55,611 nt of DNA, taken from positions 1 through 55,611 of the IMG/VR virus record IMGVR_UViG_3300035670_000261. One strand, 5' to 3'. Source of the DNA: a virus. The translations under genes and the position numbers were made by a program. Below, piece after piece: positions 10,101-19,139 of this stretch. Position 1 is the first letter of the stretch. Each line of letters starts with the position of its first letter. Under the pieces are notes generated by a model. It searched no databases, was not told the DNA's origin, and saw only the letters and a list, made by a program, of their open reading frames with translations.

Positions 10101-13100
10101 GCATTGGCGTCTATGACTCCGGCACAGCGCGATATCGCTCAACAACTGCGCCAACGGGAGCCGCGTACGCCAGCGTTTACGCTGAGCGGCGGGCGCATGT
10201 TCTTCATTACGGATAACCTTACAACCAAGCGAGAGCTTGCTGTTGTCGTGGCCCACGAAGTAGTAGGTCACTATGGGTTCCTTAAGTCTGTGGCTAGCGC
10301 TGATGGTTCGCGCCTGAGAAATAAGCTCGATGAACTCTACAATAAGTCTGCTGATATTCGCGACCGCGCCGATGCTATCATGGCGGGAACGCGTGCTAAG
10401 GATAAGTACGAAGCCATTGAAGAAGCACTAGCCGACTACGCTGGTGAGACTGAATTCAATCTGTTCCATCGTACTATTAGCTGGTTCAAAAACCTGCTGG
10501 GCAGAATGTTTGGCATTGAATTCGAAGACGCGCTTGTCGAAGCTACAATTCGCACGGCTCGCATGTACGCCAGAATGGATGTGCCTACAGTCCAAGGACC
10601 ATTGGACGAATATATTCGCGCTGCACCAGCGGCGACGGGTAGTGCAGCCACTGCCAATCCAAATGCCGGTATGTATACCGCTATCGCGGAAGCGGCCCTT
10701 CCGTTTGGCGGCGGCGTAGGCGGCGACAATTCTGGTACGCTTGGATTCCTCGGCGCAATGCGCGACCGGATGGATAAGACTGAGCTGGGGAATAATGTTA
10801 GCGCTATTCTTCAGCGCTTTGTCCGCACTGTGCAAGATGCCGGTAATAAATCGCCGATGATCGCAGCGCTAGCCGGTGTGTTTCGCGACACAGCACAAGA
10901 GAAACTATCTCTTGTTAGAGATGTGGATAGAATTCAAGACCTTATCGGAAAGATATCTGTTTTTGGCGGCGGCGGTCTGACAGATGCGCAACGACAAGAA
11001 GTATCCAACATCATGGGTGCAACACACGATGCGTTTATTCGTAGGTACGCTGAAGAAGCTGATAATCTTGAAGAAGCGCACGGACCGCTCGCTATTATCA
11101 AACCTAATGGCGATATCGAGATTAACGAAGCTGCGTTCGAGGCATACGAAACCTTCGGCACAATGACGCCAGATGAATTGAATGCTGGCTTCGATACGTT
11201 CTACGCGGACGGCACGAAGAACTATTCGTTCAACAAGAAAGACTCTCCGGTTAAGTTATCATCGCCGATCACTGGAGCAGATGACCCACGTTATCAAGCC
11301 TATGTAGAAATGCGTAGAGCTAATAACTTCATTGCTCGCAAGCGACTGGAGAATCTGATCGAAGGTTTGGGTGGCGGTCTTATCGAGCAAGGCGACCGCA
11401 TTCTGAATAACCATTCGTTCAGCCGTGACATATCTAACGATGATGCTAAGTGGTTGGCTGCGGTTGGTCGCTACTATCTCACGCTGCGCGGGCAAGATGT
11501 CACTGCTGAAAATCCAAACCCGGCAAGCCGTGCAGAAGAGTGGCTGGAATCTATTCTCCAAGTAATGCACGACAACCAGTTTGCAAAAGCGTGGATAGAT
11601 GGCACCGCAAGTGATGCGGACTTAGCGGCTAAGCCGCGCCTAAAGTATGCGGTCGATCCGGATATTCGTAAGTCTATTACCAAGGATATCATCGCTGGTA
11701 TTCCGGGTATTAGATCGCTCAAGCCTACTCGCGAGCAGCAATACGATATCCTCGGCTCTCTGCGCCGCCAGTTGCTTGGCATAACGGATATCAAAGCAGA
11801 AGACGCCAGAGCTAGGCAGACTATTGCCGGTGGGTATTTCGGCAAACAACGCGAAGGCGACTGGATGATCCGCATGTCCATGCGCTATGTGGACGGTCCT
11901 AATGCCGGACAGTTCGTCGTTATGCCAGCTGAGGTGCGTGAAAAACTTCCGTTTATGATGACGCGCACACAGCCAGAAGCTTTGGCTGAGGCTACTAAGA
12001 TCACCGAGCAATTTGGCGACGACTTTGATTTTGTCGAAGACAGTGGCGCTACGCGTAAAGTTAAGTTCGTCCCTATCGTAGAACGTGCGGCTAAGACCGC
12101 CGGTCTTGCTGAGATGCCATCGATCTACGTCGTTCGTTCAGTTCTTGAGCGACTCGGTGTGAACCTCAAGCCCAACGATATTGAGAAGTTGGTTATCGGT
12201 TTGACTAAAGCCGGTGATCGTGCACGTAAGACCATGCTGCAATACAGCGGCACGCCGGGCTGGGATAAGGACGTTATCAAGAGCAACGCCAACTGGCAGG
12301 TCAACAATACTTCGTTGGCCGCTAAGATGAAATTCCGCTGGCAGTTTGATAACGCACTGGATAACCAGAGTCTGCGTAGGGGTTCAATAGAAAAACTTCG
12401 TGAGCTTGAAGCGGCCCATAAAGCTGCAACGAATGTTGCGCAGAAAATGGAAACCAGGACCGCCCTATTGCAGTACCTGCGCCAGTACGCAACGGTAGCG
12501 CCGATTGAGGTGGGAGCGGATACGGTAACTGTAGAGGTTGATGGTAAACCAGTAACGCGGCGCTTGGAGGGTCGAGCCGAAGAGTTTAATGAGCTGGCTA
12601 AAAATCTAGTTCGTTTCTACACCACCCGCCGCGACGTCGTTGAAGATATCGATAGTTACTTGGAGCAATTCACAGGGCCGCTTCGTTCGTTTGCGGCTAT
12701 TATGTTCTTGGGTGGCACATTCTCCAGCGGTTTTATACAGTTGTTCTCGCTGTATACATCGTTTGCGCCGTACATGGCTGATATTAATTCGCGCACTGGA
12801 TATGGTGGGGGATTCGGCGACGGTCGTGTCATGGCCGAGATGCATTCTATCATAGCTAAAATCGGAAGCCCGACGTTCGGGGCTGACGAAATCTTCCAAA
12901 ATATCTATGACAAAAAAACTTGGGCCTCTCGCGGACTGAGCGAACGGCAATCTCTTTTTATGAGTGAAGCAGAGCGCGGCAATAATCTAGGCGCGTCTAA
13001 CATACTTACTCTAATGGGCCAGACTAATAGCCCAAATATGAGTGTGCTTACTCGCAAGTTTATCGAAAAGTGGATGTCGCTGTTCGTCGCTGGCGAGCAG

Positions 13101-14303
13101 TTCAATAGGCGTGTGGCGTATCTCACTGCCTATAACCTATATTCAGAGCGGCTTATCGAAGCCGGGCTTGATCCGGCAACGCTCACCGATAAGAATTCTG
13201 ACGCCTTTAAATCTATTATGCGAGAGGTGGAGAAAGCTGTAGACCAGAGCCAGGGTCAATACGCTCTATGGAATAGCCCGGAATTCTTCCGTGGTCCGCT
13301 TGGTCGTGTCGTCTTTATGTTTAAGATGTTCCCGGTCACGGTCGTGCAGCTCATGGGCAACGTATCCAACCGCCAGAAAATCCAGATGTTGGCGCTGCTG
13401 TTCTTGCTCGCCGGACTGAAGGGACTCCCGTTCGCAGAAGACCTTATGGATATCATAGATGGTATAATGCAGCGCTTTGGAATTCGCCAAGCCAGCGTCG
13501 AGCAGGCGCTTAACGAGTTTGTATACGACACTGCTATACTGCTTGGAGCCGACGAAGGGACCGCCAGTACCGTTACCATTGGTGTTATGCGTGGCTGGCT
13601 TGATGTTATGATCGGTGGATCGTTCTCGCCACGGCTGGGCTTGGGCGATCTCATTCCATTTACCGGACTGCTGCGCGAAGGCGTCGATGTCGGGCGTGAA
13701 TTTGAAAGCGGCTTCGGTCCTGTGTGGGCTGCGATGACCAGCCTTGTTAATTACGGTGGGCTGGCTGCCGATCTTGGGCTGCAATACACCGGCTTTAAGG
13801 ACCGCACGGGCGATCTGTCTCAGCTTATCCGCGAGTCGCCATTTGCTGGTATACGCCAGCTGGAAGCGCTTATGTGGGGCATGGATGGCGAGGTAACAGA
13901 CAAGCAAGGCCGTGTCGTATTTGACGATGTGGGTGCTAACACGCTAGCTCTGCGCGCCCTTGGTTTCTATCCCGCTGAAGCTACCAGGGCTAATGACATC
14001 GTGCGGCTCGGTCGTTACACAAGCGACTACGTTAAGCGGATATCTGCCAGTTATCGCAATGCTTGGTCAGATGCTCGCCGCCGTGGCGATAGGGAGCGCA
14101 TGCGTGAAATCGAACGGGCTGTGAGGGAATGGAACGCGGCGGCAAGGCAAGAAGGCAACGAGGATTATATCATCGAAGACTTCCGTGCCCGCGCTATGCG
14201 CTCATCTGAAGAACGTATGCGTGGTACTGTCGAGCGGTACCAACGCACAACGGATTTGGAATCGACAGAACGTCTGGCGCAAGTATATGGGCTGGAAGAT
14301 TAG
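7149..14303 (+). CDS. Giant large polyvalent protein (2384 aa) with zincin motif
   Basis: The largest gene. Residues 150-310 are Gly/Ala-rich and hydrophobic. Residues 450-490 are polyproline. Residues 700-850 are Lys/Glu/Ala-rich. HEVVGH at 1036-1041 with an acidic IEEALADY at about 1090-1097 looks like a zinc metallopeptidase site (HExxH plus downstream Glu). The C-terminal third (about 1690-2200), with conserved Trp/Phe-rich helices and a hydrophobic helix cluster, resembles the LPD38 type of large polyvalent protein domain found in podoviruses. Such proteins are packaged and injected. Last rightward gene; it ends 29 bp before the leftward arm's last stop. Confidence 0.72.
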   Translation: MAREPRSSAFASPTLQATGLGLPSDPYSMFDTSTTDIGMAGLRTESIPDYAGLIRQQGQAAIDSFSAPMANTGSQLSPSIFYSPSTRRLNVGGFEFSEEDAASALQSEQYLGRPATPSAEATDWYALPESAYSSYIESVRNPTRGELFSRGFQRGVLGMQTLLGSGLQFAGAEEAGAGLVSDAARQLQMYEPYQRQFTDIDDPSEAIDWAVSSFGELLPSVIESGAVALGGFAAGTVGGGGNPLVGAGAAISGLVGRQAWRQTALQAARTYAARRAAGDAPRVALQAIGREGRDALRQASALGALTVNNYMTGVADTYNELRQSGADPADIEARMLSAFAGIPYAAFETVPEALLMDRLLGGRFLSNFRGQPLRRVAAGAGAGAGIEALAEAGQEATVLGASSLFNNREFLTDENLARLVNSAAAGALGGAIFGGIGGVTAPSDPVDVLNNPSPPPPPPPPSEPGPGMGGFEFEQPFPVEPPPPPPEPFVFTGDVAEAPTEFTPSPGLGMAPGAARLRRAAAQPTAQLDLRRPLRTGEGPGLPLEPPAQRTAEGYFEQRPDIQVEQYYQGVDRNNLYRGDVSPREAAIPPRGAGALRAGPNRRGGTVVAIPPATQPRQTVSATPEPTPTQVAPLSIIPSPPIPPPLGMRPTTINLRRGRKPATPSGKQRIKKTVALKPEYFTGRMPQAVTDFKNEIEATPEAERSAIQLAWLGDYDRMAAEAAAQQVQEGESNAAQEPSPTQVPVGEQPEARKRIRRGNAKQPEAAGARDEGQAEPEINEEKVVDAVIAASQKAEGKEKEAALRSMRAVISSKKLGLTQAEKDEAARRLGVPPMQTPEARAARGKAFVDQKARAAALWNDVSNTAFIKAVDNVSRARNDESRAKAQNELIDFILQNKDFVDAWATHYKGPDGKRRKRRENQADIIQATLEEINRRENIKPAPPTPDAQRPPLNYGVARMYIQRLVSKISKNLRNHIGVHRNWDDALASMTPAQRDIAQQLRQREPRTPAFTLSGGRMFFITDNLTTKRELAVVVAHEVVGHYGFLKSVASADGSRLRNKLDELYNKSADIRDRADAIMAGTRAKDKYEAIEEALADYAGETEFNLFHRTISWFKNLLGRMFGIEFEDALVEATIRTARMYARMDVPTVQGPLDEYIRAAPAATGSAATANPNAGMYTAIAEAALPFGGGVGGDNSGTLGFLGAMRDRMDKTELGNNVSAILQRFVRTVQDAGNKSPMIAALAGVFRDTAQEKLSLVRDVDRIQDLIGKISVFGGGGLTDAQRQEVSNIMGATHDAFIRRYAEEADNLEEAHGPLAIIKPNGDIEINEAAFEAYETFGTMTPDELNAGFDTFYADGTKNYSFNKKDSPVKLSSPITGADDPRYQAYVEMRRANNFIARKRLENLIEGLGGGLIEQGDRILNNHSFSRDISNDDAKWLAAVGRYYLTLRGQDVTAENPNPASRAEEWLESILQVMHDNQFAKAWIDGTASDADLAAKPRLKYAVDPDIRKSITKDIIAGIPGIRSLKPTREQQYDILGSLRRQLLGITDIKAEDARARQTIAGGYFGKQREGDWMIRMSMRYVDGPNAGQFVVMPAEVREKLPFMMTRTQPEALAEATKITEQFGDDFDFVEDSGATRKVKFVPIVERAAKTAGLAEMPSIYVVRSVLERLGVNLKPNDIEKLVIGLTKAGDRARKTMLQYSGTPGWDKDVIKSNANWQVNNTSLAAKMKFRWQFDNALDNQSLRRGSIEKLRELEAAHKAATNVAQKMETRTALLQYLRQYATVAPIEVGADTVTVEVDGKPVTRRLEGRAEEFNELAKNLVRFYTTRRDVVEDIDSYLEQFTGPLRSFAAIMFLGGTFSSGFIQLFSLYTSFAPYMADINSRTGYGGGFGDGRVMAEMHSIIAKIGSPTFGADEIFQNIYDKKTWASRGLSERQSLFMSEAERGNNLGASNILTLMGQTNSPNMSVLTRKFIEKWMSLFVAGEQFNRRVAYLTAYNLYSERLIEAGLDPATLTDKNSDAFKSIMREVEKAVDQSQGQYALWNSPEFFRGPLGRVVFMFKMFPVTVVQLMGNVSNRQKIQMLALLFLLAGLKGLPFAEDLMDIIDGIMQRFGIRQASVEQALNEFVYDTAILLGADEGTASTVTIGVMRGWLDVMIGGSFSPRLGLGDLIPFTGLLREGVDVGREFESGFGPVWAAMTSLVNYGGLAADLGLQYTGFKDRTGDLSQLIRESPFAGIRQLEALMWGMDGEVTDKQGRVVFDDVGANTLALRALGFYPAEATRANDIVRLGRYTSDYVKRISASYRNAWSDARRRGDRERMREIERAVREWNAAARQEGNEDYIIEDFRARAMRSSEERMRGTVERYQRTTDLESTERLAQVYGLED

Positions 14304-14332
14304 AGAATATGTTCGACAATCTGCCATTGGCC

Positions 14333-14608
14333 TCAGTCATCGTTCATGTCTCCGTAGAAATTCGTTCCGAGGAACCGGTCGCTAATGGCTACCGGCGCAC
14401 GCCTCCCGGTGGCCCGCTCCATCGCATCACGGACGGCGGCGGCTTTGCTCAAGTCAGGCCCGCGATAAACCACGGCCCAGCCGCCGTTCTGCATGTACCG
14501 GCGAACTTCGTAGGTCTTCTTTGCTGTCATCTGCATCACTCCGTTGATGATCCGATGTAGGTTGTAAAGGGCGGCGCGCTCCTCACTCGTCGTGCTGCCA
14601 TCGCTCAT
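14333..14608 (-). CDS. Hypothetical 91-residue protein
   Basis: Last gene of the leftward arm. I chose the ATG at 14608, one base after the pentapeptide gene's stop, because AAGGAG lies in the final codons of that gene, 8-9 nt upstream; a longer frame up to 14713 would lie inside the upstream gene. The product has a helical N-terminus and an alpha/beta middle with GGWAVVYRGP and an acidic C-terminus (YGDMNDD). No family recognised. The stop lies 29 bp from the opposing virion gene stop, with no clear terminator between them. Confidence 0.6.
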   Translation of the reverse strand: MSDGSTTSEERAALYNLHRIINGVMQMTAKKTYEVRRYMQNGGWAVVYRGPDLSKAAAVRDAMERATGRRAPVAISDRFLGTNFYGDMNDD

Positions 14609-14609
14609 G

Positions 14610-15392
14610 TCACTCTGCTCCTTCGGGGTGGGTGTGGGTGGCGAGAGCAGCCGCACGCGCTTCAATAAACGCGATGATTGCCAGGGTCTCCTCAGCCTTA
14701 GGCGTGCCGGCATAACTCGCGGCGACGTGCGCGCGATATTCTTCTGGTGAGCAATTACGGCACCCCGCCACGATGCGCACGCCCTTGTCCGTGTCGTAAG
14801 CGATGAAATGGTAGGGATCGGTCACGCGCTGAACGGTAGTAACGAGGCGCTTGATTGTCACGCCGTCCAAGTCCGCGCCGGCCAAGTCCGCGCCGGCCAA
14901 GTCCGCGCGGGCCAAGTTCGCGCCGGCCAAGTCCGCGCCGGCCAAGTCCGCGCCGGCCAAGTCCGCGCCGAACAAGTTCGCGCCGTCCAAGTTCGCGCCG
15001 GCCAAGTTCGCGCCGGCCAAGTCCGCGCCGAACAAGTTCGCGCGGGCCAAGTTCGCGCCGTCCAAGTTCGCGCCGGCCAAGTTCGCGCCGGCCAAGTACG
15101 CGCGGGCCAAGTTCGCGCCGAACAAGTTCGCGCCGGCCAAGTGCGCGCCGGCCAAGTGCGCGCCGAACAAGTTCGCGCGGGCCAAGTACGCGCCGGCCAA
15201 GTTCGCGCCGAACAAGTTCGCGCCGGCCAAGTGCGCGCCGGCCAAGTCCGCGCCGGCCAAGTCCGCGCGGGCTTTCACCGCCCACCTCACCGCGAGGCCG
15301 AGCTTGAGCGGTGTCGAGGCGCCCTCTTCGCACTCAATATCAGCGGTGAACTGCACTGCGCCGCTAAAGCGGTTTCTGACCTCAAACTTCAC
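14610..15392 (-). CDS. Pentapeptide-repeat protein
   Basis: 260 residues from a GTG start preceded by GGGAGAGAG. Residues 1-42 form a short cap with pattern [11 protein letters not shown]...VQFTADI. Then 27 uninterrupted pentapeptides of type A-[DNHY]-L-[AFD]-[GR] follow, giving nearly seven coils of a right-handed quadrilateral beta helix. The C-terminal 80 residues are a globular or helical cap with two Cys ([12 protein letters not shown]). Pentapeptide proteins such as Qnr and MfpA mimic DNA and bind gyrase, but many have no known role. The gene is GC-rich compared with the rest of the arm, suggesting recent acquisition. Confidence 0.9.
   Translation of the reverse strand: MKFEVRNRFSGAVQFTADIECEEGASTPLKLGLAVRWAVKARADLAGADLAGAHLAGANLFGANLAGAYLARANLFGAHLAGAHLAGANLFGANLARAYLAGANLAGANLDGANLARANLFGADLAGANLAGANLDGANLFGADLAGADLAGADLAGANLARADLAGADLAGADLDGVTIKRLVTTVQRVTDPYHFIAYDTDKGVRIVAGCRNCSPEEYRAHVAASYAGTPKAEETLAIIAFIEARAAALATHTHPEGAE
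14862..15266 (-). repeat. 27 x 15-bp tandem array coding the pentapeptides
   Basis: Exactly 27 units of 15 bp with no spacer. On the coding strand the Ala (GCG) and Leu (TTG) codons are identical in all units. Variation is limited to the first base of the second codon (GAC, AAC, CAC, TAC), to the fourth codon (GCC, TTC, GAC) and to the first base of the fifth (GGC or CGC). The opposite strand is also open in three frames, which produces spurious long ORFs. Confidence 0.95.
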
Positions 15393-15519
15393 ATCTCTCT
15401 CCCTGTGTCTGGAAGTGGTTAGCGGGAAAAGCGACGAGCGGAGTCGCTAGGGGTCATGGGGTGCTCCGGTTTCATGCTGCGCGCTTGTTCCATGGCTTGA
15501 ACGTCGCGATGGCTTAGTT

Positions 15520-15807
15520 CTAGTGAGTGTCATTTCTCGTCTCTAATCGATTAAGCACTAGCGTCGCATAGCCGGCGATATCTCGCCAGTTATCCGTGTA
15601 ATCAGGGTCGCCGTTAATGATGCGCGATATCTTATCTAAGATAGTATCTAGTGCTTGCTTTTGATCTGGCTCCAACTCAAGCCAGTTTCCACTGGCCCTA
15701 AGTAACTCTTTCATACACATGGCTAGAACCGCATGACTGTAGAAATCTCCGTATCTCTCGCCACGCTCGCGTAAAACTTGGTCTACGGATTTGCCTTTAT
15801 CGCCCAC
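15520..15807 (-). CDS. DUF6378-like phage protein
   Basis: 95 residues from a GTG at 15807, with AGAAGAGA upstream. The sequence RYGDFYSHAVL...LEPDQKQALDTILDKISRIINGDP...DNWRDIAGYATLV matches the pattern of the DUF6378 family common in phages of Proteobacteria. These look all-alpha and have been compared with MazG-type nucleotide pyrophosphohydrolases, but I see no assured metal site here, so an enzymatic role is not claimed. It overlaps the end of the HTH mini-gene by 25 bp. Confidence 0.7.
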   Translation of the reverse strand: MGDKGKSVDQVLRERGERYGDFYSHAVLAMCMKELLRASGNWLELEPDQKQALDTILDKISRIINGDPDYTDNWRDIAGYATLVLNRLETRNDTH

Positions 15808-15971
15808 TTTTTATCTCTTCTGTTTGCTCTATACGTTACACCAGCTACAATACCGATTGATACGCCTAGCTCTTTAGCAATGCGCCCGAAGGATTTACCT
15901 TCTTTGTATAGCTTAACAATTAGCGCATTTCGATCAGGATGCATTTCTTTCTTATTGCGCCTACGGATCAT
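15783..15971 (-). CDS. Small GcrA-like helix-turn-helix protein
   Basis: 62 residues, basic at both ends. Central segment LIVKLYKEGKSFGRIAKELGVS followed by GIVAGVTYRANR fits a helix-turn-helix of the type in the first part of alphaproteobacterial GcrA or in resolvase-like HTH_7 domains. It probably binds DNA as a regulator. Its ATG overlaps the primase-helicase stop by ATGA, so it is co-translated with the replication genes. Specific targets are unknown; the iteron array at 32.6-33.5 kb is one possibility. Confidence 0.65.
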   Translation of the reverse strand: MIRRRNKKEMHPDRNALIVKLYKEGKSFGRIAKELGVSIGIVAGVTYRANRRDKKWAIKANP

Positions 15972-18796
15972 TGGACCACCTTTAGTTTCGTGAGAAGCCC
16001 GGCTTCGAAGGCTTCCTCCGTATCGTTGAGGATATTCGCAAGCCGTTGCGTATTCAAGTCAAATCCTAATACGTACGATTGTCCTGTCTTGATCGGCGTA
16101 TCTTTTCCGAGACTCACCTTGTCATACGGTGGGCGCACGACTGCCTGTGCGCTGTCCATGTCCTGCGCAAATGTTTTGTAGTCTGCATTGATCGACGTAA
16201 GCCAACGGCGGAAGTGCGTGCGGTGGATATACATAATACCCTTGGTAAATTTAGATGAGGCGGTGGGCCTATAAAGTTCGTAGCGAATACGCACATCGCT
16301 GCGCGGAATGCGGCTGAAATCTGCGACGCCCTTGCCGGTTCCGGTATAAGTAACCGTAACTGCTGCGTCTGCGTTGTCATTGATATAGTCAGCCAGCAAA
16401 TCGAACGAGTCTGACTTATTTTCAGCCACTGACTTGCGGATTACTCCAAGCTGCGCGAGAGCCCATTGAGTGCCAATAGCATAGTCATACTTCAACAATC
16501 CAAGCCCGGCTGCAATCTCCGAAGCAAAGTCTTGGAGTAACACAGCTTGTTCCCAGTATCGTTCTTGTCCGGAAAACTTTGCTTTGTATTTGGTTGCGAA
16601 CCTAGCCTTGTGGTCATCGAGCATCGACCTAAGTTGTTCTTCTCCGAGTCCGATTATATGCTTTATGAACTCACGACCAACCAGTCCGTAGTTGCTGGTG
16701 ATATGTTTGTACATAGCCGCACCGGCGTTAGAGTTAGCAACAAATAGTTTATTGCTGGTTATAGTAAGCTCAAGCAGTCTCGCGACTTGCGCGTCAGTGT
16801 CATAGCCAGAAGTAAGAAGCTTTGATTGTAGCGACTTGTTGGTCGACACGATAACAGGAAGCGCCCATGTCTTCGGCGACCGCTCATCTGCTGCGCGGCT
16901 AAGCCTAGCCTTATCCTTACCCTGTGATACCCAATACAGAAAGTCTCCGATCTGGCTATCGTCCATCATGGTAGCTTCATCGATTGTCATAGGTAAGTTA
17001 GCGTACAAACCCATACGATGGAACAATGCGTTCTGTGTATACTTGGCTCCGTAATGCAGCTGATCTGGATTACCCCAGATAGACTGCGCCCATAGTTGAG
17101 CTAGAGTTTTGCCCGATCCTGTTGGACCATAGAGAGAAACGGTCATACCGCGAAGGCCGGTCAGCGCAAACAGCGGTGCCGAGAAGCTCATCCCAAGGCA
17201 GAACATATGAGCCGGCATGTTTGCTTTTTCTAGGATGGCGGTGCCGTCAACCCATACATCGCGTGTACCTGCCGTGGTGAAATAGTCCACGCTAGACAAG
17301 GAAGATGTAGCAATAGACACCTTATCTTCGACGACGGTCCCGCTCTCATCTGCGTGTATGACGGTATCGCCCAAGACGAATTGTTTGTAATTATCCTTCC
17401 AACCCATAGAAGAATATAGATTGGTCAGGTCTTTGACCCTACGAAGCTCCTCCATGTATGATCTAAGCATAAGCTGGAAATACTCCGTTACTTTCCTATT
17501 ATATAGCACGATGCCTTGGTCTGCTATAGTAGTAGAAAAATCTTTCATAAGAGATTCAGTTAGATATGCCTGCCGAAACTTAAGCTCGACCCACCCACGA
17601 TGCGGGCGCTTCCAATGGTACCGAACGACTTCATAGCCGGCGACTTCATCAAGCCCATAGCTCACGGGGTAAATTTCAAACGGACAGATATCGATATCCG
17701 TCTCGTCTACAGTAAGTTTCATCCCTGATTTGGTACGCTTGAATGGTGCTGGTACAGGTATGTCGTGCGCCATCTGGTCAGGCGCATCCGGAGCCGGCGG
17801 TGCTTCCTGATACTCTTTGCCGAGCTGCACGGGCGACGTAATGTTGCCTTTGTACTTACAGCTTTTGCATCCATCTGGATTAAGAGAAGCAAACTTTTCG
17901 CACGTTGTAGGTCCAGTTACCTTGGTCTTCCATTGACTAAGTTTCTTTAGGGTATCGATCTCACTGAACTCAGGATGCCCCTTGCTCCACTCGATAGCTG
18001 TTTCTTCTGGATTGGTTGTATAGGCCGCTACTCCGAGCAGCGCATACCACAATGGTTCGTCTACATTTTCTGGGTTCTTTATAGCCGCCGCGACTTGTCC
18101 GCACTTTGTAGCTACTGCATTGGCGCGTGCCTCCGGCCAATCTTGATTAACAGCGAGGTTGTTAATCAACGTGCTAGTGCGCTTCGGCTTCGGTGTTACT
18201 AGCTTAGCAATTACATCTGGGTCGCATGGCGGCGCGTCCAGCAAAACGGTTACTTCTCGCTCTCCGCTATCGCTAATGTGATATGTACCTGGGGCGCGGA
18301 GCACTCGCGCCGAGTCTCCAGTTACTGCCGGGTCGGCTACAAGTCCATGAGACTGCCATAATTGTTTGAGTGCAGCGGCAAGCGGCATCCATTCTTCGGG
18401 CGGAAGCGGGCGAGTTAAAACCCAATAGGCATGGAATCCCATGCCTGATGACAGAATCATCGGCATAGGCAGGCCTGCGGCCTGCACGAAATCATGTATA
18501 GCTTTCAGCGCTTCCTTGCGCTTGGCGTAACTATTGCGTGGCTTACCGACGTCCACATCGATAGCTAAAATCTTAGTATAATATACGTTCTCTTGCTTGC
18601 GGCCTTTGTTTAACTTAAACGAAGAGATCGCATAGTACGCGTTTAGTTTTTTGTTGCTTAGGATTTGCAGAAAATCGGACAGGTCTTCGCGCGTGGAGAA
18701 AAAACGAACCTTACCGCCTTCTGGTAAGACGGTGAAAGCTGCGTAGTAGCCATCATCGGGAAGAACGCGCCGCAAAAATTCCAGCGTGTTCATCAT
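15968..18796 (-). CDS. Primase-helicase (AEP primase fused to DUF927-type ATPase)
   Basis: 942 residues. The N-terminal 180 carry archaeo-eukaryotic primase motifs: AID80VD82V, SSGMGFH (H122) and GDSARVLR (161-167). Cysteines C299, C310 and C313 form a small zinc-like knuckle. Residues 365-700 match a DUF927-type superfamily III helicase: Walker A GPTGSGKT at 557-564, Walker B MTID606E607, sensor STN. It should prime and unwind at the phage origin. Start at 18796 follows AAGGA by about 6 nt. It sits with SSB, helicase and polymerase genes in one leftward operon. Confidence 0.88.
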   Translation of the reverse strand: MMNTLEFLRRVLPDDGYYAAFTVLPEGGKVRFFSTREDLSDFLQILSNKKLNAYYAISSFKLNKGRKQENVYYTKILAIDVDVGKPRNSYAKRKEALKAIHDFVQAAGLPMPMILSSGMGFHAYWVLTRPLPPEEWMPLAAALKQLWQSHGLVADPAVTGDSARVLRAPGTYHISDSGEREVTVLLDAPPCDPDVIAKLVTPKPKRTSTLINNLAVNQDWPEARANAVATKCGQVAAAIKNPENVDEPLWYALLGVAAYTTNPEETAIEWSKGHPEFSEIDTLKKLSQWKTKVTGPTTCEKFASLNPDGCKSCKYKGNITSPVQLGKEYQEAPPAPDAPDQMAHDIPVPAPFKRTKSGMKLTVDETDIDICPFEIYPVSYGLDEVAGYEVVRYHWKRPHRGWVELKFRQAYLTESLMKDFSTTIADQGIVLYNRKVTEYFQLMLRSYMEELRRVKDLTNLYSSMGWKDNYKQFVLGDTVIHADESGTVVEDKVSIATSSLSSVDYFTTAGTRDVWVDGTAILEKANMPAHMFCLGMSFSAPLFALTGLRGMTVSLYGPTGSGKTLAQLWAQSIWGNPDQLHYGAKYTQNALFHRMGLYANLPMTIDEATMMDDSQIGDFLYWVSQGKDKARLSRAADERSPKTWALPVIVSTNKSLQSKLLTSGYDTDAQVARLLELTITSNKLFVANSNAGAAMYKHITSNYGLVGREFIKHIIGLGEEQLRSMLDDHKARFATKYKAKFSGQERYWEQAVLLQDFASEIAAGLGLLKYDYAIGTQWALAQLGVIRKSVAENKSDSFDLLADYINDNADAAVTVTYTGTGKGVADFSRIPRSDVRIRYELYRPTASSKFTKGIMYIHRTHFRRWLTSINADYKTFAQDMDSAQAVVRPPYDKVSLGKDTPIKTGQSYVLGFDLNTQRLANILNDTEEAFEAGLLTKLKVVQ

Positions 18797-18848
18797 GCTT
18801 AATCCTTAGCGGAAGGCGGCGGAGTTTCCCCCGCCGCAAACAACCACT

Positions 18849-19139
18849 TTACGACTGCCGCTTTGCAACGGCAAGAAGCATATCAAGTCTATCTTTCGGA
18901 TCGGCTGCGATAACATCGGGAGTAGGCCATGAGTGTTCTGTGAGTATGGTCAGTAACTCACGCACACGGGTCTTAAGCTTTCGTTCCAAAGGCGCACGCG
19001 GGTAGCACCCGCGCTGCCAATTGTACCAAGTCTCCCTAGATACTCCTAAATACTTACAGATATCTTTAACAGTTAGGAGCATGTGTCGCCGCAGTGCTTC
19101 CACCTTACCGAAATCTATTCGGTTCGGTGTATTAGTCAT
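18849..19139 (-). CDS. Helix-turn-helix DNA-binding protein
   Basis: 96 residues. Segment MLLTVKDICKYLGVSRETWYNWQRG is a clear HTH, with the recognition helix around SRETWYNW, followed by Arg/Lys-rich helices. It overlaps the upstream SSB-like gene by 8 bp and precedes the primase-helicase by 52 bp. Likely a regulator of the early operon or an origin-binding protein; it is one of only two obvious sequence-specific DNA-binding proteins in the genome. Confidence 0.75.
   Translation of the reverse strand: MTNTPNRIDFGKVEALRRHMLLTVKDICKYLGVSRETWYNWQRGCYPRAPLERKLKTRVRELLTILTEHSWPTPDVIAADPKDRLDMLLAVAKRQS

Noticed and set aside
14862-15266. Diversity-generating retroelement target, because AAC codons vary at their first base
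   Set aside because: No reverse transcriptase or template repeat is visible in the genome, and changes also affect non-adenine positions; slippage and selection explain it better.
14862-15266. CRISPR array
   Set aside because: The repeats are contiguous 15-bp coding units without spacers, and no cas genes are present; the Cas4-like nuclease belongs to the replication operon.
14808-15450. Three long overlapping rightward ORFs across the pentapeptide gene
   Set aside because: They result from a 15-bp stop-free tandem repeat read on the opposite strand; the leftward frame alone has the pentapeptide pattern, a cap domain and a ribosome site.
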